From assembly GCF_014898055.3 (NCBI RefSeq), contig NW_023604861.1:85594399-85658398 (forward strand): a stretch of DNA of 64,000 bases, read 5' to 3'. Below, in pieces: positions 34,723 through 45,602 of the stretch. Under the pieces are notes generated by a model. The model saw nothing but the letters and a program-made list of their open reading frames with translations. It made no database searches and was not told the DNA's origin. The DNA is from Talpa occidentalis. Its lineage: Eukaryota; Chordata; Mammalia; Eulipotyphla; Talpidae. Each line of letters starts with the position of its first letter. Within the stretch, counting starts at the first letter, position 1. The position numbers were made by a program, and so were the translations under genes.

Positions 34723-35300
34723 GACCTGAAGTAGAACTCAAAATTTGGACGGGGCAGAAGTAGCTTTAGTGTGCATGCCTAATCTAGTCCAGTGTCCATG
34801 TTTATCTGTACGTGACTGTTCACCTACTGGCCAAATCCCTGTTACTCTCCCTGTGTAAATTCCAGAGGGAGCCAGGATGACTGGCTAGTTTAGTTAATAT
34901 CATCTGTACTGAACACCTCATAGGTCACTCTGGTCAGCGTGAGCTTTTGGGTCAGGTGCTTACTTACTCATGTCATCAGTAGCTACTATTGCTGAACACT
35001 GGATGGTCATGGTTTACTGGTTTAGGGGCCTGTGGGCAAGGCCCTTTCAGTCTGAAGAGGAAGTCAGGGTGGGAAGTGTGCTGTGGACCTGTCTGGTGCC
35101 CCTGACTTGCTGTGCTATCTTGCCTTTCCATTCTGTGAGCCACACTTTAGAATCACCCCCTTTCCCAACACCTACTCACCTGTTGAGTCTGTCAATCCAG
35201 CATTACTTTCTTTTTGAAGCTCGATTGTGGAACTTGATATTTGAGCCATCCTTCTATCTGTTTGTATGCCTACTCTGACCTGCCACCCCAGGATTAGAGA
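34723..35300. other. Stretch without a gene
   Basis: A 102-codon frame at 34970-35278 on the plus strand is unlike any protein I know and shows no start context. It lies immediately beside the RPS15 pseudogene. Confidence 0.4.
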
Positions 35301-35301
35301 G

Positions 35302-35578
35302 GTCTATGCGTTTACTGGTCAAGCAGACTACTTGAGGGAGTTGAAGTGGGAGGAGAGGGTGGCCCCAATGCCTGCTCAGCTGTGCTTGATGAGCACGTAG
35401 GTGATGGAGAACTCATACAGGTAGTGGCATATCATTCCAAGCTTCATTTCTACCTGCTTGAGGGACTTGCTGTTGTAGATGCCCCCCAAACTGCCCACCA
35501 TCTCTAGCAGGATGGTCTTGTCCTGCAGGTGCATCTTTACCACCTCGAGCTTCTTCAAGGGCAGAGCCTCTTCCTTGG
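35302..35578 (-). pseudogene. RPS15: Ribosomal protein S15 (RPS15) processed pseudogene, 5'-truncated
   Basis: RPS15 (uS19) is a small-subunit ribosomal protein of about 145 residues. On the minus strand, the fragment covers the C-terminal half without introns. The 60-codon frame at 35376-35558 reads as '[20 protein letters not shown]' and continues through an '[11 protein letters not shown]' segment that parallels the parent's 'EFSITYKPVKH'. The next residues are Ser-stop (AGC TGA) in place of Gly-Arg. A +1 insertion follows in the 'ATHSSRF' region, and a TAG at 35328-35330 sits where the normal stop would be. The start region and much of the 5' half are missing, and no A-tail is clear. It is non-functional, despite the open stretch. 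Confidence 0.88.
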
Positions 35579-36349
35579 TGGTGTGTGTGTCAAAGTTTCA
35601 GCAGCAAGTTCTGGTTCTGTCTCAGGTTTCCCCACCTGTCTCTCCCAAGAGGTTAACTGCTTCTGGCAGTCAGAGCCTCAGGGCTTATTCATTTCACTCT
35701 CTCCAATGCCAGCCTCTGTAGCTGGCTAGGAGCAGAGGCAGGATAAATCATTGTTGGAGGAATAGATGTGTTTAGTGAAAAGTAGAGAAAAAGAATCATA
35801 ACACCAGTTACCCTTGAGCTTGGAATGCTTTTGATGTCAGGGTTGAGAGGCTAGGTTCTGTTTCGCTGCCTCTAGCAGCATGTTGATACTGGCTCATTTA
35901 TTTGACATTCTGTTACCTGTGGTAGGAACAGGATATGTCCTAAGTGCAGAATCTGGAACTTGAAGCAGATTTTGCATCATAGAAACAATGCTGCAAATTA
36001 GTGGTTTTCATAATAAAAAATAAACTAAACATTCAAGAAATGTCCTCTTCAAAAGAAATTGTTCCACAAACTCATTCCCTCCCATACCCCTCTCCTCAGC
36101 ACATCTAGGGAACTTCTAGGGGACTCCTAGAAACTCAGATTTGAAACTACACCTTAGTTGGGCCCTAGTACAATCTAGGAAGCCCTTGAGCACCTGAACT
36201 GCAGGCCTCAAGCTACTGTTCACAGCCCAAAACTTGCTAGAAGGAGGAGTGCCTCTAAAACCCCACCCTGCATAGGCCGGTGGGAACTTAGCTGGAAGCA
36301 AAAGGGATCTACATGAGGAAAATTATGAAATGGATTTTACTTATTCAAT
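35579..36349. other. Stretch without a gene
   Basis: Overlapping 66- and 80-codon plus-strand frames at 35479-35729 run partly antisense to the RPS15 pseudogene and are shadows. Nothing else recognised. Confidence 0.4.
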
Positions 36350-36510
36350 GCTCCTTTTTTTGCTTAATGGTCACAACAGCTCTATAAAATTATTGCTGTT
36401 TTGAATTTCCATTCCACAGGTGAAGAAGCTGGGCTCAGAGATTACGGGATGTGCCCAGATTCTGCAGGCTGTAAGTGATAAAGTCAGGATTCAAAACTCA
36501 AAACCATTTC
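36350..36510 (+). repeat. MIR fragment
   Basis: 'cattccacaggtgaagaagc', 'tgggctcagagattacggga' and 'agtcaggattcaaaactc' are sense MIR words. Confidence 0.7.
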
Positions 36511-36928
36511 TTCCCAGCACACTGTGAGGCCGAGATGATTCATTGTGGCTTGGAGGGCATGGATTGCCTATTTGCCATCTTCCTGGGTAGATGGGGAAAG
36601 GCCAGTGAGGGTGAAGCAGGTGGCTCCTGATGTCCAGTATAGTTAATGTGTCTCCCTGGGTGGCAAGTGGGAACACCCAAGGCATGATAATGCTTTAAAC
36701 GCAAGTTCTTAACAGCCCACAACATCTGCTGCACCAGGGTGTGGCAAAACCTTTCAAATACTATGAGAAAACCTACTTGGGAAGTCAGCTTTGAAGTGGT
36801 TTGAAGTTAACATGGAACTGATCTCTAACCTCTGTAGAGACAGGGAAAGAGAAATGTATTGGGGACCACAGAGTTGCCACCCAGAGGAAGGAAATTCAGG
36901 TGGGGTTATCCCAAAGGTGCCAGCCCAG

Positions 36929-36963
36929 TGTATGTGTGTGTGTATATGTGTGTGTGTGTGGGG
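36929..36963. repeat. (TG)n microsatellite
   Basis: GTGTATGTGTGTGTGTATAT then GTGTGTGTGTG and a short G-run, about 35 bp. Confidence 0.93.
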
Positions 36964-37013
36964 GAAACAGAGATATACTTAGCTAGAAAATCTATTTTCT
37001 GCTTAAATGAATA

Positions 37014-37074
37014 GTATATATAATGATAGTATATATAATATAGTATATATAATGATAGTATATATAATGATAAC
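37014..37074. repeat. AT-rich tandem repeat
   Basis: AGTATATATAATGAT units occur in a row, with one shorter unit, forming an approximately 16-18-bp array in three to four copies. Confidence 0.85.
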
Positions 37075-37253
37075 GCAATTTTTATATTTCTTTTTAATCT
37101 TATATTTCTTTTTAGTACTTCTTTTACTAAAAAATTATTCTTGGTGTGAAATGTTGAAACACAGTTTCCTTTACCCTAATTTTAATACTGGGCAAGCCAC
37201 AGGGAAACAAAACTGATATAAGGAAAAACCAAAAAGCACCAGCGACTCTAAAC

Positions 37254-37846
37254 TGTTAAGTGAAAAAGCCCATGTTGCCTGTTTTAACGGTTCATGCCAC
37301 CCATGAATATAAAAAACCAAATAGTCAAACTCTAGTGTGCCCAAAGATTTTTAATCAGTCAGAGGTTCAAAGAGAATAAAGAGAGGGAGGAATAGAGAGA
37401 GAGGATTTCAAAATACAAACTTGCAATCAAACTCCAAAATTAACCATCCCCTGGTGGGCACTCATTCAGCCAAACAGGCAGGACCCAGGGCAGAGCAACC
37501 AAGGCCAACATTCAGAGTTGCCAGGAGAACAAATCCAAGGAAGCATAAGCAAGAGTTTGTGCAGGGCCTAAGGGTTGGGAGAGAAGGAGAAGTTCAAAAT
37601 ATACCGCCCAAGCAGAATCTGTGGTATCTCAAGAGAGCTGGACAGTGCTGCCTGCCAAAGTGCTAAAACCAGAAAAGAAAGGGACCTGGGTGTTCAGTGT
37701 TTTAAGTTCAACATGGTTGCTCTGCTCTGCCCCTAGCACCCAGCATCCATCCCCCATTCAGGAAGTCAATTTCATGGCATCCTGGGAGTTGAAATGCTTG
37801 GTACAGAAATGGAACTGGAGTCTGGAAAACTCCACTTTCCCTAACA
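37254..37846 (-). mobile_element. Retroviral LTR, antisense, same family as the 19.7-kb LTR
   Basis: Read on the minus strand it starts TGTTAGGGAAAGTGG and ends CACTTAACA, 593 bp, with TGTTA/TAACA inverted ends. Its CTCCCAGGATGCCATGA (37772-37788, antisense) and 'CTGTTTGGCTGAATGAGTG' segments parallel the sense LTR at 19721-20489. An ATTAAA signal lies near 37350. Just outside the 5' end the minus strand is purine-rich (CAGTGGGGGACAG), so this may be a 3' LTR with its polypurine tract. Confidence 0.72.
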
Positions 37847-38361
37847 CTGTCCCCCACTGGTTCAGTTTGCTCTTCACTGTTTCTCTAACAATTTCATGCA
37901 CAGTATGGTTATCACTCTACATACTATTTTGAGTATAGGTCTTTCTTTTCCCCCTTGTCCCTTGACCTCTTTTTAGATGTAGCAGTTAAAAAAAAAAGTC
38001 CAGTTAGGGCCTGGACACTGGCAGCCCTGGAGTGACTTACTGGGATGTCAGTCGAAGCCTTAATGTGTTTTTGGGGGATTCTAGTTCATCTATGAAAAAC
38101 ATTCTTCCTCCTTCCCAGTGATGCCCAAAGGTTGTCCAGTCCTGCCTAGCCTGCCCCAGCCTGAGAACGCTAAGATAGTGGAGTTGTCGCTTTCCATCTC
38201 CCTGCTCCCCTTCCAATTTGCTAGAAGTTTCATCCCATCCCTTCCACTCCAAGCTGTCCTCAGGCTACCACTCCCACCCACCCTGGACTAATTCTCAACT
38301 CCCCCCACCCTAATCCCTACCTCCAGATATATCTTCCTCTGCAGTCAGTCTCTACTGTTTC
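37847..38361. other. Stretch without a gene
   Basis: Possibly decayed proviral sequence next to the antisense LTR, but I see no retroviral protein motif. Short antisense frames at 38.04-38.28 kb are unrecognised. Confidence 0.35.
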
Positions 38362-39020
38362 CTTTTTTTTTTTTTTTTTGAGTCTTATTGATTTGCTATT
38401 AGTTGATGTAACTATAGTTTTGGGACTACAACCTCACACCTCTGTATGTGACCCTCACCCTCCACCAGAGCTCCAGTGCCCAGCCCTGTCACCTGCCTTC
38501 CCAAACTCCCTTCCCCTCCCCTGTTCCCTCTAATAGCCAATATATTATTCCTCGAGTCTAAGAATTATTCTTGTTGTTTGCTCTCTTTGGTTATTTATAT
38601 TCTGCAAATGAGTGAGACCACATGGTAACTATCTTTTACTTTCTGATTTATTTCACTTAGCCTAATCACCTCAAGATCCATTCATTTTATCCCAGAAGGT
38701 ACTATTTAATCATTTTAAATAACTGAGTAGTATTCCATTGAGTGTATATTCCAAAATTTCTTTATCCAGTTGTCTGTTTTAGGCACTTAGGTTGTTTCCG
38801 TGAACTGGCTATTGTGAATGATGCTGTTATGAATGTAGGAGTGCAAAAATCTTTTTGTATTAGTGTTTTCATATTCTTCGGGTAAATACCTAGGTATGCT
38901 ATTGCTAAATCATGTGGTATTCCCTTTTTGAGGATCCTGCATACAGTTTTCCACAGAGGCTGCACCAACTTCTATTCTCCCCAACAGTGAATAAGTGTTT
39001 CTGTTTTCTCCACACCCTCA
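38362..39020 (-). mobile_element. LINE-1 3' part, antisense
   Basis: Begins with a T(18) tail and includes 'ctgcaaatgagtgagacca', 'tgagtagtattccattgag', 'ttatccagttgtctgtttt' and 'ttccacagaggctgcacca', which are antisense L1 ORF2 3'-end and 3' UTR words. 5'-truncated, with no open ORF2. Confidence 0.8.
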
Positions 39021-39145
39021 CCCTGCTCTTCGCCTCCCTCCCCACCAATCTCTCAGGTGGTGGAGAGAGGAGGTAACAATAATTCAATAATAACAGTCCA
39101 GTCTGCCTGATCAGGGGCAAGGTAGGGAGTGGGATTCGATTGGTT
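39021..39145. other. Short unrecognised stretch
   Basis: No feature recognised. Confidence 0.35.
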
Positions 39146-39149
39146 TTGG

Positions 39150-39360
39150 GAGTAAGAGGTGAGATAGTGGTTCAAATGCCAGTGCTGGAATTATTTGCTA
39201 TGAGTGGGTCAAATCACTTGATCTTTCTGAGTTACACTTCCTTCATCTATGAATGGGAAAAATGATAAAAAAATCTACCATGAAGGATGCTGGGAATTAG
39301 AGATAATATAAGTAAAATGCCTTGTGCAATGTGGTCTATAATAAATACTTACTGATAGTG
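39150..39360 (+). repeat. MIR fragment
   Basis: 'gggtcaaatcacttgatctt', 'ttccttcatctatgaatggg' and 'aatgccttgtgcaatgtgg' are in MIR order. Confidence 0.7.
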
Positions 39361-39619
39361 TGACCTTGTCCTCAGTCCACCAGGAACTCCCAGCTGTGGA
39401 GGGTTTTCCCTTGGATTGTTAAGTGTTCTTGAGGTCAGCACCTTCAACCTCTTTGCAAGTGGGGAGTTCCTGGAAGATTACATTTGTCAGTGGCCCTGGT
39501 GAATGACTATCCTTAAGATATTTATAGGAGACAATGTTGGGGACACCTTCCAAGATCTATCCGGGTAAAGGATGGTCATGTGGTTAAACATTCCACAAGA
39601 AGGCTCATGATGTGTTAAG

Positions 39620-39775
39620 CATGCTGAATTGGAAGTTGAAACTTTTGGATTTAACTTTTGACTTTTCTACTTATCCTATAACACTAGCAGTGAGCATCAG
39701 TTTCCTTATCTGTTAAAAGCAGATGATGATGATGCTGGTGATGGGGTGCTGGTGCTGGTGGTGATGATGATGTTG
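39620..39775 (+). repeat. MIR-like fragment with GATGAT/GGTGCT microsatellite
   Basis: 'cagtttccttatctgttaaa' is a MIR word, followed by GATGATGATGATGCTGG and GGTGCTGGTGCTGG repeats (39722-39775). Confidence 0.6.
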
Positions 39776-39779
39776 ATAC

Positions 39780-39872
39780 CCAGATGAAAGTCAAGGGTGG
39801 GGGCCAGCAATCTGTATTTTCACAAGACTTCCAGAGGATTCTGAGGCATGCTCAAATTTGAGAACCACTGTT
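39780..39872 (-). mobile_element. MER5-type hAT element, one end
   Basis: 'atctgtattttcacaagac' and the terminal 'tttgagaaccactgtta' match the right end of a MER5A/B element. Confidence 0.65.
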
Positions 39873-40370
39873 AGAATTAAACTTCTAGAATCACTTATTT
39901 AAAAAACTCATCCTCCCTAAGCTCTTGGAAGTCCTGAGTCATGTAAAATCAATGCTATCAAAAAAGAATAAACCCAAGGAAATTTTTTCTTTTATTCATT
40001 TTTTTGGGTATCTCTCTCTTTTTATAGGGAATTTTTTCTACTTGCTACACTGCAGTACCATACAGATGGCAGTTTAATTTTAAAAGTTTCTGGATCTAAA
40101 AATCTTTAAAAGGAACTTTGGTTCATGGATTAATTCCCTTTTAAATTCTGAAGTGGAAAATACTTTCCTAAATTTGGCACCTGTCCTGTATAGTTTGTGT
40201 TAGATAGAACTGCTCTGTTACAGTGCTCTATAGTGCTCACTCACTCATTTATTTGCCACTCATTCAAAGCAATCACCATTCAGCTTTTTGAAGTTTTATC
40301 ATCTATCGATTTATAACAATCCTTTGTGCATTAGGAGAGAACAAATTTGCTTTCACCTTTGGATTGTGAT
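39873..40370. other. Stretch without a gene
   Basis: AT-rich; nothing recognised. Confidence 0.4.
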
Positions 40371-40380
40371 ATAAAATTAT

Positions 40381-40642
40381 TTTTTTTAAAGATTTATTTA
40401 TTTATGTATACAAGAGCTGGGGTACAGGCCAGAGGTGTGGGGGTGAGAGGATTCACCAGAGACAGGCAGGGGAACAGAACAGGCAGAGTGAAATACGCTG
40501 CTGAGGGGAGCAGCAGGCAAGTCAGGAGAGGTCTATTGCGCCATGCGGGTAGCTCCCTGGCTGGGGATCGAACTCAACGCTGCAGTGGATGCGAATAGCT
40601 TCATAGGTTGTGTCTTAACCCCTTGCGCCACCAGGGAGGCCC
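40381..40642 (-). mobile_element. tRNA-derived SINE, subfamily A (copy 16)
   Basis: Antisense; tail AAAGATTTATTTATTTATGT, head GCGCCACCAGGGAGGCCC. Approximate target duplication ATAAAATTATTTT / TAAAATAAGTATTTT. First lineage SINE after an 11.5-kb gap. Confidence 0.93.
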
Positions 40643-41099
40643 TAAAATAAGTATTTTCAATGGCATTTGGAAGTTTAGAGTTGTGAAGAATTTGGGTGAA
40701 GTGAGGAGAAATTTTCTGTAGCACTTAAAAAATATCTGGAGACCCCATGTCTTTCTTCTGCGCTAGTGCCAAGACAAGAGAAGAAGTTTCCAGCTTTTGA
40801 TACTTGTTGAGTTCTAAACTCTGGATGCAAAGGAATTGCATCTTAAAGCGTTGACAAGACAGAGGAATGGCTCCAGTGGTGCTCTTTGAGTCATTTCAGG
40901 GCAACAACAGAGGGCCTGGAGGAAGGGAACTAAATAAAAGTCATTTGAATGACCATGAGAGAAGAATGCAGCTTACTCAAAATACCGCTGGCTTCAGTCC
41001 CAGACTAGATTCTAGACTAGATTATTTTTAATAATAATAACAGTAAGGTTTGGGAGATTGGAAAAGTAGCAATCACTAGCATTCAGTTTGAGATTTTGA
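40643..41099. other. Stretch without a gene
   Basis: Nothing recognised apart from a TAATAATAATAA run near 41030. Confidence 0.4.
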
Positions 41100-41700
41100 T
41101 TTTTTAAAAAAATTTATTATTATTTTTAAATTAATTGATTTTTTTAAATAGAGGTGATGTTGGCTTATAACACTGTATGTTTTAGGGTTATAGGCTTATA
41201 CATCTGCAAATGTGTTTTATCACACTGTACCCAAAGCACCAATAATCTCTCACCGCAGTCCATTGATTTCTCCCTTTACCCTTTGCTCCTTTGGCCCTCC
41301 TCCTCCCCTCGCCTCAGTTCTGTAGTCACATTCCAAGGGTTTACTTGGGTTGGTTTTGTCTGTTCCTTTGCTTTTGTTTCTTTGTATTCCACATATGAGT
41401 GAAATCATTCAGTATTTGTTGTTCTCCTTCTCACTTATCTTGTTTAGCATCATCCCCTACAGTTCCATCCATATTGTTACAAATGGTGAGATTCATTTTT
41501 CTTTTACAACTGAGTAGTAGTCCATCATGGATACATATCCCACATCTTCCTAATCTGTTTTTGGGTACTTTGGTTGTTTCTATAACTTGGCTGTTGTTAA
41601 TAGTGCTGCAGTGAACACAGGAGTGCTTATTTCCCTTCAAATTAGTGCCTTTGTATTCTTCGGTTAGATACCTAGGAGTACAATTTGAGTCTGGGGTTTT
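41100..41700 (-). mobile_element. LINE-1 3' part, antisense
   Basis: 'ccacatatgagtgaaatca', 'acaactgagtagtagtccat' and 'gtgctgcagtgaacacagg' followed by 'tattcttcggttagatacct' are antisense L1 3'-end words. Small frames inside are remnants with no intact ORF2. Confidence 0.8.
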
Positions 41701-41759
41701 TAAAAAACAAAATATATCAATCTGACCTTTTATTTTCCTTAATCTTGTTTCTAGATTCA

Positions 41760-42780
41760 TCTATTAAGGAAATACCTTAGACATAAGGTCTGGAGCACAA
41801 TAAAGACTCAATCCTTATTTGTTGACGGAACAAAGGAAGGCTTTGCAAGACTTTTGATAAGGTCTTTTGTGACCTGGTTAATAAAGTGCAAGGATGCAGG
41901 GAATTAGCTAGAATAGAATAGCCCAGAAAATGCAATTCATTCCAGCCTGGAAGTGTCCTGATGCCAGGACATACCCCCCCACACCCCTCTAGAGTTGACA
42001 TGACATGGATACAGCATCGGGAACAGAGCATAAGAGCAGGGCAACATATATGCTGAGGAATATAGGAATGCTTATTTCCCTTCAAATTAGTGTTGTAAAC
42101 AATTGGCTTAAATGATTCATGAATCAGACTGCATCCCATTCAGATGCTGCAAGGGAGCATGCAAAAATGAAATGCATTTATACACAGAAAGAGAGTGGGA
42201 CAAGGTATTTAGCAGGAGAAAAGATTAATTCCCTCAGGGGAACACAGAGGGGTCTAACATGCAGATTATCTCAATGGTGCTATGAGATAAACTCCAGATG
42301 GATTGGTTCAGGAGCATACTTTTGGGAGAGGTTGCAACTGCACTGAGATTACATATTAAGTGTGGGTGGGGGCCGGCCCAGCACGAAGAACTCCATTTTG
42401 GGATAGTGTTTTCTATTTTTAGCAGAAGGAATCCAGATCAACAGACCTTACATAGCAATTTTTATAACCTCCTTCTCCTTCCCTGAATATAAGTAATATT
42501 TGCGCTTTATAGGCAATTTGAGAGATATAGGAAAGAAAAAGGAAGAAAATAAAAGAATTTATGATCTTCCCTCACTCAAATATAACCACTGGTAACACAT
42601 TAGTGTTTAAAGTTTAAAACGTTGCAATATTTGTTTAACATACAGACATTTTTTTCTATATGAGTTAATTTTATATCATCTTTTCTCGTAAACTAACTCT
42701 TAAAAGGTATAATTTTTAATGATTATGTAACAGGCATCGTTGCTATGTTGGGTCTATGTGTGTGCATTTGCTGACCTGAA
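41760..42780. other. Stretch without a gene; short duplicated L1 word at 42065
   Basis: Contains a LINE-2-like word cluster at 41780-41845 and a second copy of GCTTATTTCCCTTCAAATTA at 42070, first seen at 41625. A 120-codon antisense frame at 41777-42139 includes this piece and is not gene-like. Confidence 0.4.
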
Positions 42781-42789
42781 ACAAATAAT

Positions 42790-42985
42790 AGGAGCAAATA
42801 TTAATGTGGTATTTTACTAAGGCCCAGATAAATGCTTTAAATTTAGAAAAATTTTAATCCTCAGAACAACTTTATAAGGTATTATTATCCTTACTTTACA
42901 GATGTAGAAACTGAAGCATAAAGAGTTCAAGTAACTTATTGGAAAGCACCCAGATATTAAGTGGTGGCAGCAGGAATTTCTCTCT
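42790..42985 (+). repeat. MIR fragment
   Basis: 'cctcagaacaactttataag', 'actttacagatgtagaaac' and 'tgaagcataaagagttcaag' are sense MIR words. Confidence 0.75.
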
Positions 42986-43009
42986 CTTCTGAAGTCAGTT
43001 TTAGTAGTT

Positions 43010-43610
43010 CACATTACATTGCATTGGGATAATTGAATAAATGTCAGGAAAAAATTTGGTTGACTTTCATATCATACTTTGCCTTAGGATAAATACCAGA
43101 AGAATCAAAGACTTAAATATACAAGGTAAAATCTAAACTATGCAACAACAATGATTCTCAATGCTGGCTGAGCTTTAGAATCACCTGGGGAATTTATGAA
43201 GAATTAGTAATGTTTGGGTCCCACCCCAAGCTATTTAAATCAGAATCTCTGGAGGTAAGGTGTAAGCAATAGTATTTTTAACCCACTCCCTGGGTGAGTG
43301 GATTGCAGCCAGGGCTGAGAAACATTGACCAAAAGAATAAATGTGTAGATTTAAAAATATTCAGGAAAAGTGAAAGTTTTTCTATGTATTATTTAAGATT
43401 CAGAATTTGAAAAAAATCAGTGAATTCAGTAGTGAGCGTTATTGCTTAATTAATATGGTGTTTTGGTTTGGGACATTCTGGAGGCAGATGGTAGTGAAGT
43501 TTGTGCAACAAAATGAAGATGCCAATGCCATTGAACTGCACACTTAGAAATGGTTACACTGATAGATTTTGTGTCATATATTTTATCATAATAAAAAATT
43601 GCACTACAAA
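43010..43610 (+). mobile_element. LINE-1 fragment (sense) interrupted by MER5
   Basis: The left part (43030-43148) has 'atcaaagacttaaatataca' in L1 ORF2 style, and the right part (43440-43605) ends with 'ccattgaactgcacacttag' and 'atttatcataataaa'-like words of an L1 3' UTR. The MER5 element lies between. Confidence 0.6.
43151..43326 (+). mobile_element. MER5A-type non-autonomous hAT transposon
   Basis: Starts ATGATTCTCAATGCTGGC and ends GGCTGAGAAACATTGAC, with 'tagaatcacctggggaatt' and 'gtcccaccccaagctattta' inside. This is essentially full length for MER5A, with degraded inverted ends. Confidence 0.85.
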
Positions 43611-43848
43611 AATACCATAGGGATAATGAAAATATAGCAAGATTGGAAGAAATAAGGTAACCTAATATAAATAGGGACATAGAGTTTCTGCAAATCAATA
43701 AGAAAAAGAGCAACCAATGTAAAAATGGGTAAAAGATATGAGCAGATATTTTATAGAAAAGAAGATGTAAGTGGTTCTTAAACACACAGGAAAGACCCTT
43801 GTCATTAATTGTAAGAGAAAATAAAATTAAGATGCCATCAAAAAAAAT

Positions 43849-44107
43849 TTTTTAAGATTTATTTATTTATACATGTAAGAATGGGGTACAGGCCAGAGGT
43901 GTGGGGGTGAGGATTCACTAGAGACAGAGTGGGTAACAGAACAGGCAGACTGACTGAAGTACACTGCTGAGGGGAGCAGCAGGCAAGACAGGAGAGGTCT
44001 GCTGCGCCATGTAGGTATCTCCCTGGCTGGGGATTGAATTCATGCTGCAGTGGCTGTAGCAAGCTTCATAGGTTGCATCTTAACCCCTTGCACCACCAGG
44101 GAGTCCC
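43849..44107 (-). mobile_element. tRNA-derived SINE, subfamily A (copy 17)
   Basis: Antisense; tail TTTTTTAAGATTTATTTATT, head GCACCACCAGGGAGTCCCC. Target duplication not clear. Nested in L1. Confidence 0.92.
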
Positions 44108-44145
44108 CAAAATTAATTTTTTTAAATTTAAAAAAAACACTAAAG

Positions 44146-44412
44146 GGGCCTCCCTGGTGGAGCAGGGGGTTAAGATGCAACCTATGAAGCTATCGCAGCC
44201 TCTACAGCACGAGTTCAATCCCTGGCCGGCCAGGGAGCAACCCACATGGCGCAGCAGATCTCTTCTGTCTCGCCTGCTGCTCCCCTCAGCAGTATATTTT
44301 GGTCAGTCTGCTTGTTCTGTTCCCCATTCTGTCCCTGGTGAATCCTCTCACCCCTCGCACCTCTGCCATGTACCCCAGTTCTTGGATGCATAAATAAATA
44401 AATCTTAAAAAG
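44146..44412 (+). mobile_element. tRNA-derived SINE, subfamily A (copy 18)
   Basis: Sense, head GGGCCTCCCTGGTGGAGCAG, tail GCATAAATAAATAAATCTTA. Exact target duplication AAAAACACTAAA at 44133-44144 and 44413-44424. It forms an inverted pair with copy 17, separated by about 40 bp. Confidence 0.95.
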
Positions 44413-44990
44413 AAAAACACTAAAATGTCATTTTCACTTAGACTGAGAAAAAGATTGTCTAACTCCATTGTTGGCGAGGGCCTCAGGAACAACTCAATCT
44501 TGTTTCTTGCTGGTAGGAGTATAAATTGGTAAATTTCCTAGGGTGGGCCCTTTAGACAGTATCAGTTGAAATTCCCAAGTACATAGAGTTTGATAGCATA
44601 AATCTACGTCAAGGTTTATGCTATAGAAAGATTCATATATAAAATGGTACATATACAGGATTATCAACTTTAACATCTTTTGAGACAGCAAACAATTGCA
44701 AGCATCTATGACTAGAAGACTTGTTAATTTTGATGTGTCCATTGTCTGTATTTTGGAGTACTATGTGGGGTGGTAAAAAGAGAAGGCAGAGCTATATAGG
44801 CTACTATGGAATGATTGTCACTATCTGAAAGCAGCAAGTATAAAATGAAAAGAGAATAGACATAATTCTATGCAGGTAGGAAAACAGTAAGAAAAGTGGC
44901 CTCTGGGAAGAGAACTGGAATGTAAAGAAAAGGCGTTTTTCATTGTGTGCTTTTTTTATGTTGATTTTTTTTCAAAGCCCAGTCAATGTT

Positions 44991-45602
44991 TAACCTCTCC
45001 AAGAATTCTTTTTTCTTTAAATAAAACTTCAGTGGAAAGGCAAAGAACAATATAAAATGGCATGTAGAAGGGACAGCGGGTCAAGGGTTTGTTGTTTTTG
45101 TTTGTTTTTAAGCAGCCAGGGGAAGACTTGGGTAGCTCATGTGATGCAGAGATAAAATCAGTAGAAAGGAAAAGGCTCGATAGGCAGTTATCTAGGGAGT
45201 AAAATCAAGATCACAAGGGAGGCAGTGACTTGGGGCAGAGCAGACAAACACACCTCTTTCCCTGAGACAGATAAGGGGAGGTTTGGTCCCTAGGAAGGTA
45301 AAACTGGGGGTATTGGAGTGGACTTGAGGAAGTTACAGCCTCCTGTCCTCTATTTTTTCTAGAAAATATTAGATAAGTTATCTGCTGCTAGTGAGAGAGG
45401 ACGTGGTGGTCCAGAGGTTGAGGACGGCGGCTGAAATTTAAAGTGGCCATTATGTGAAAGCAGGCAAGCCTGGGAGGCTCAGAAGGTGATAGTGGGCAGC
45501 TCTGGGGGGGGCCACAATCCTTCAGCGAAGATGCATGGCTGTTTTTTCTCTGGGACACTGAGCAGGGGCCCAGCAGAAAGTGAAGGAGAAGGGTAGTGGA
45601 TT
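44991..45602. other. Stretch without a gene
   Basis: No gene recognised. A purine-rich run (CAGAAAGTGAAGGAGAAGGG, 45573-45592) leads into the LTR-like start word at 45604. Confidence 0.4.

Larger units (their letters stand above)
43615..44990 (+). mobile_element. LINE-1 3' part (sense), interrupted by two SINEs
   Basis: 'ctgcaaatcaataagaaaaa' and 'gtaaaaatgggtaaaagat' before the SINEs, then 'tgctggtaggagtataaatt' and 'ctatggaatgattgtcacta' after them, follow the L1 ORF2 3'-end order. SINE copies 17 and 18 are nested within. Confidence 0.65.
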
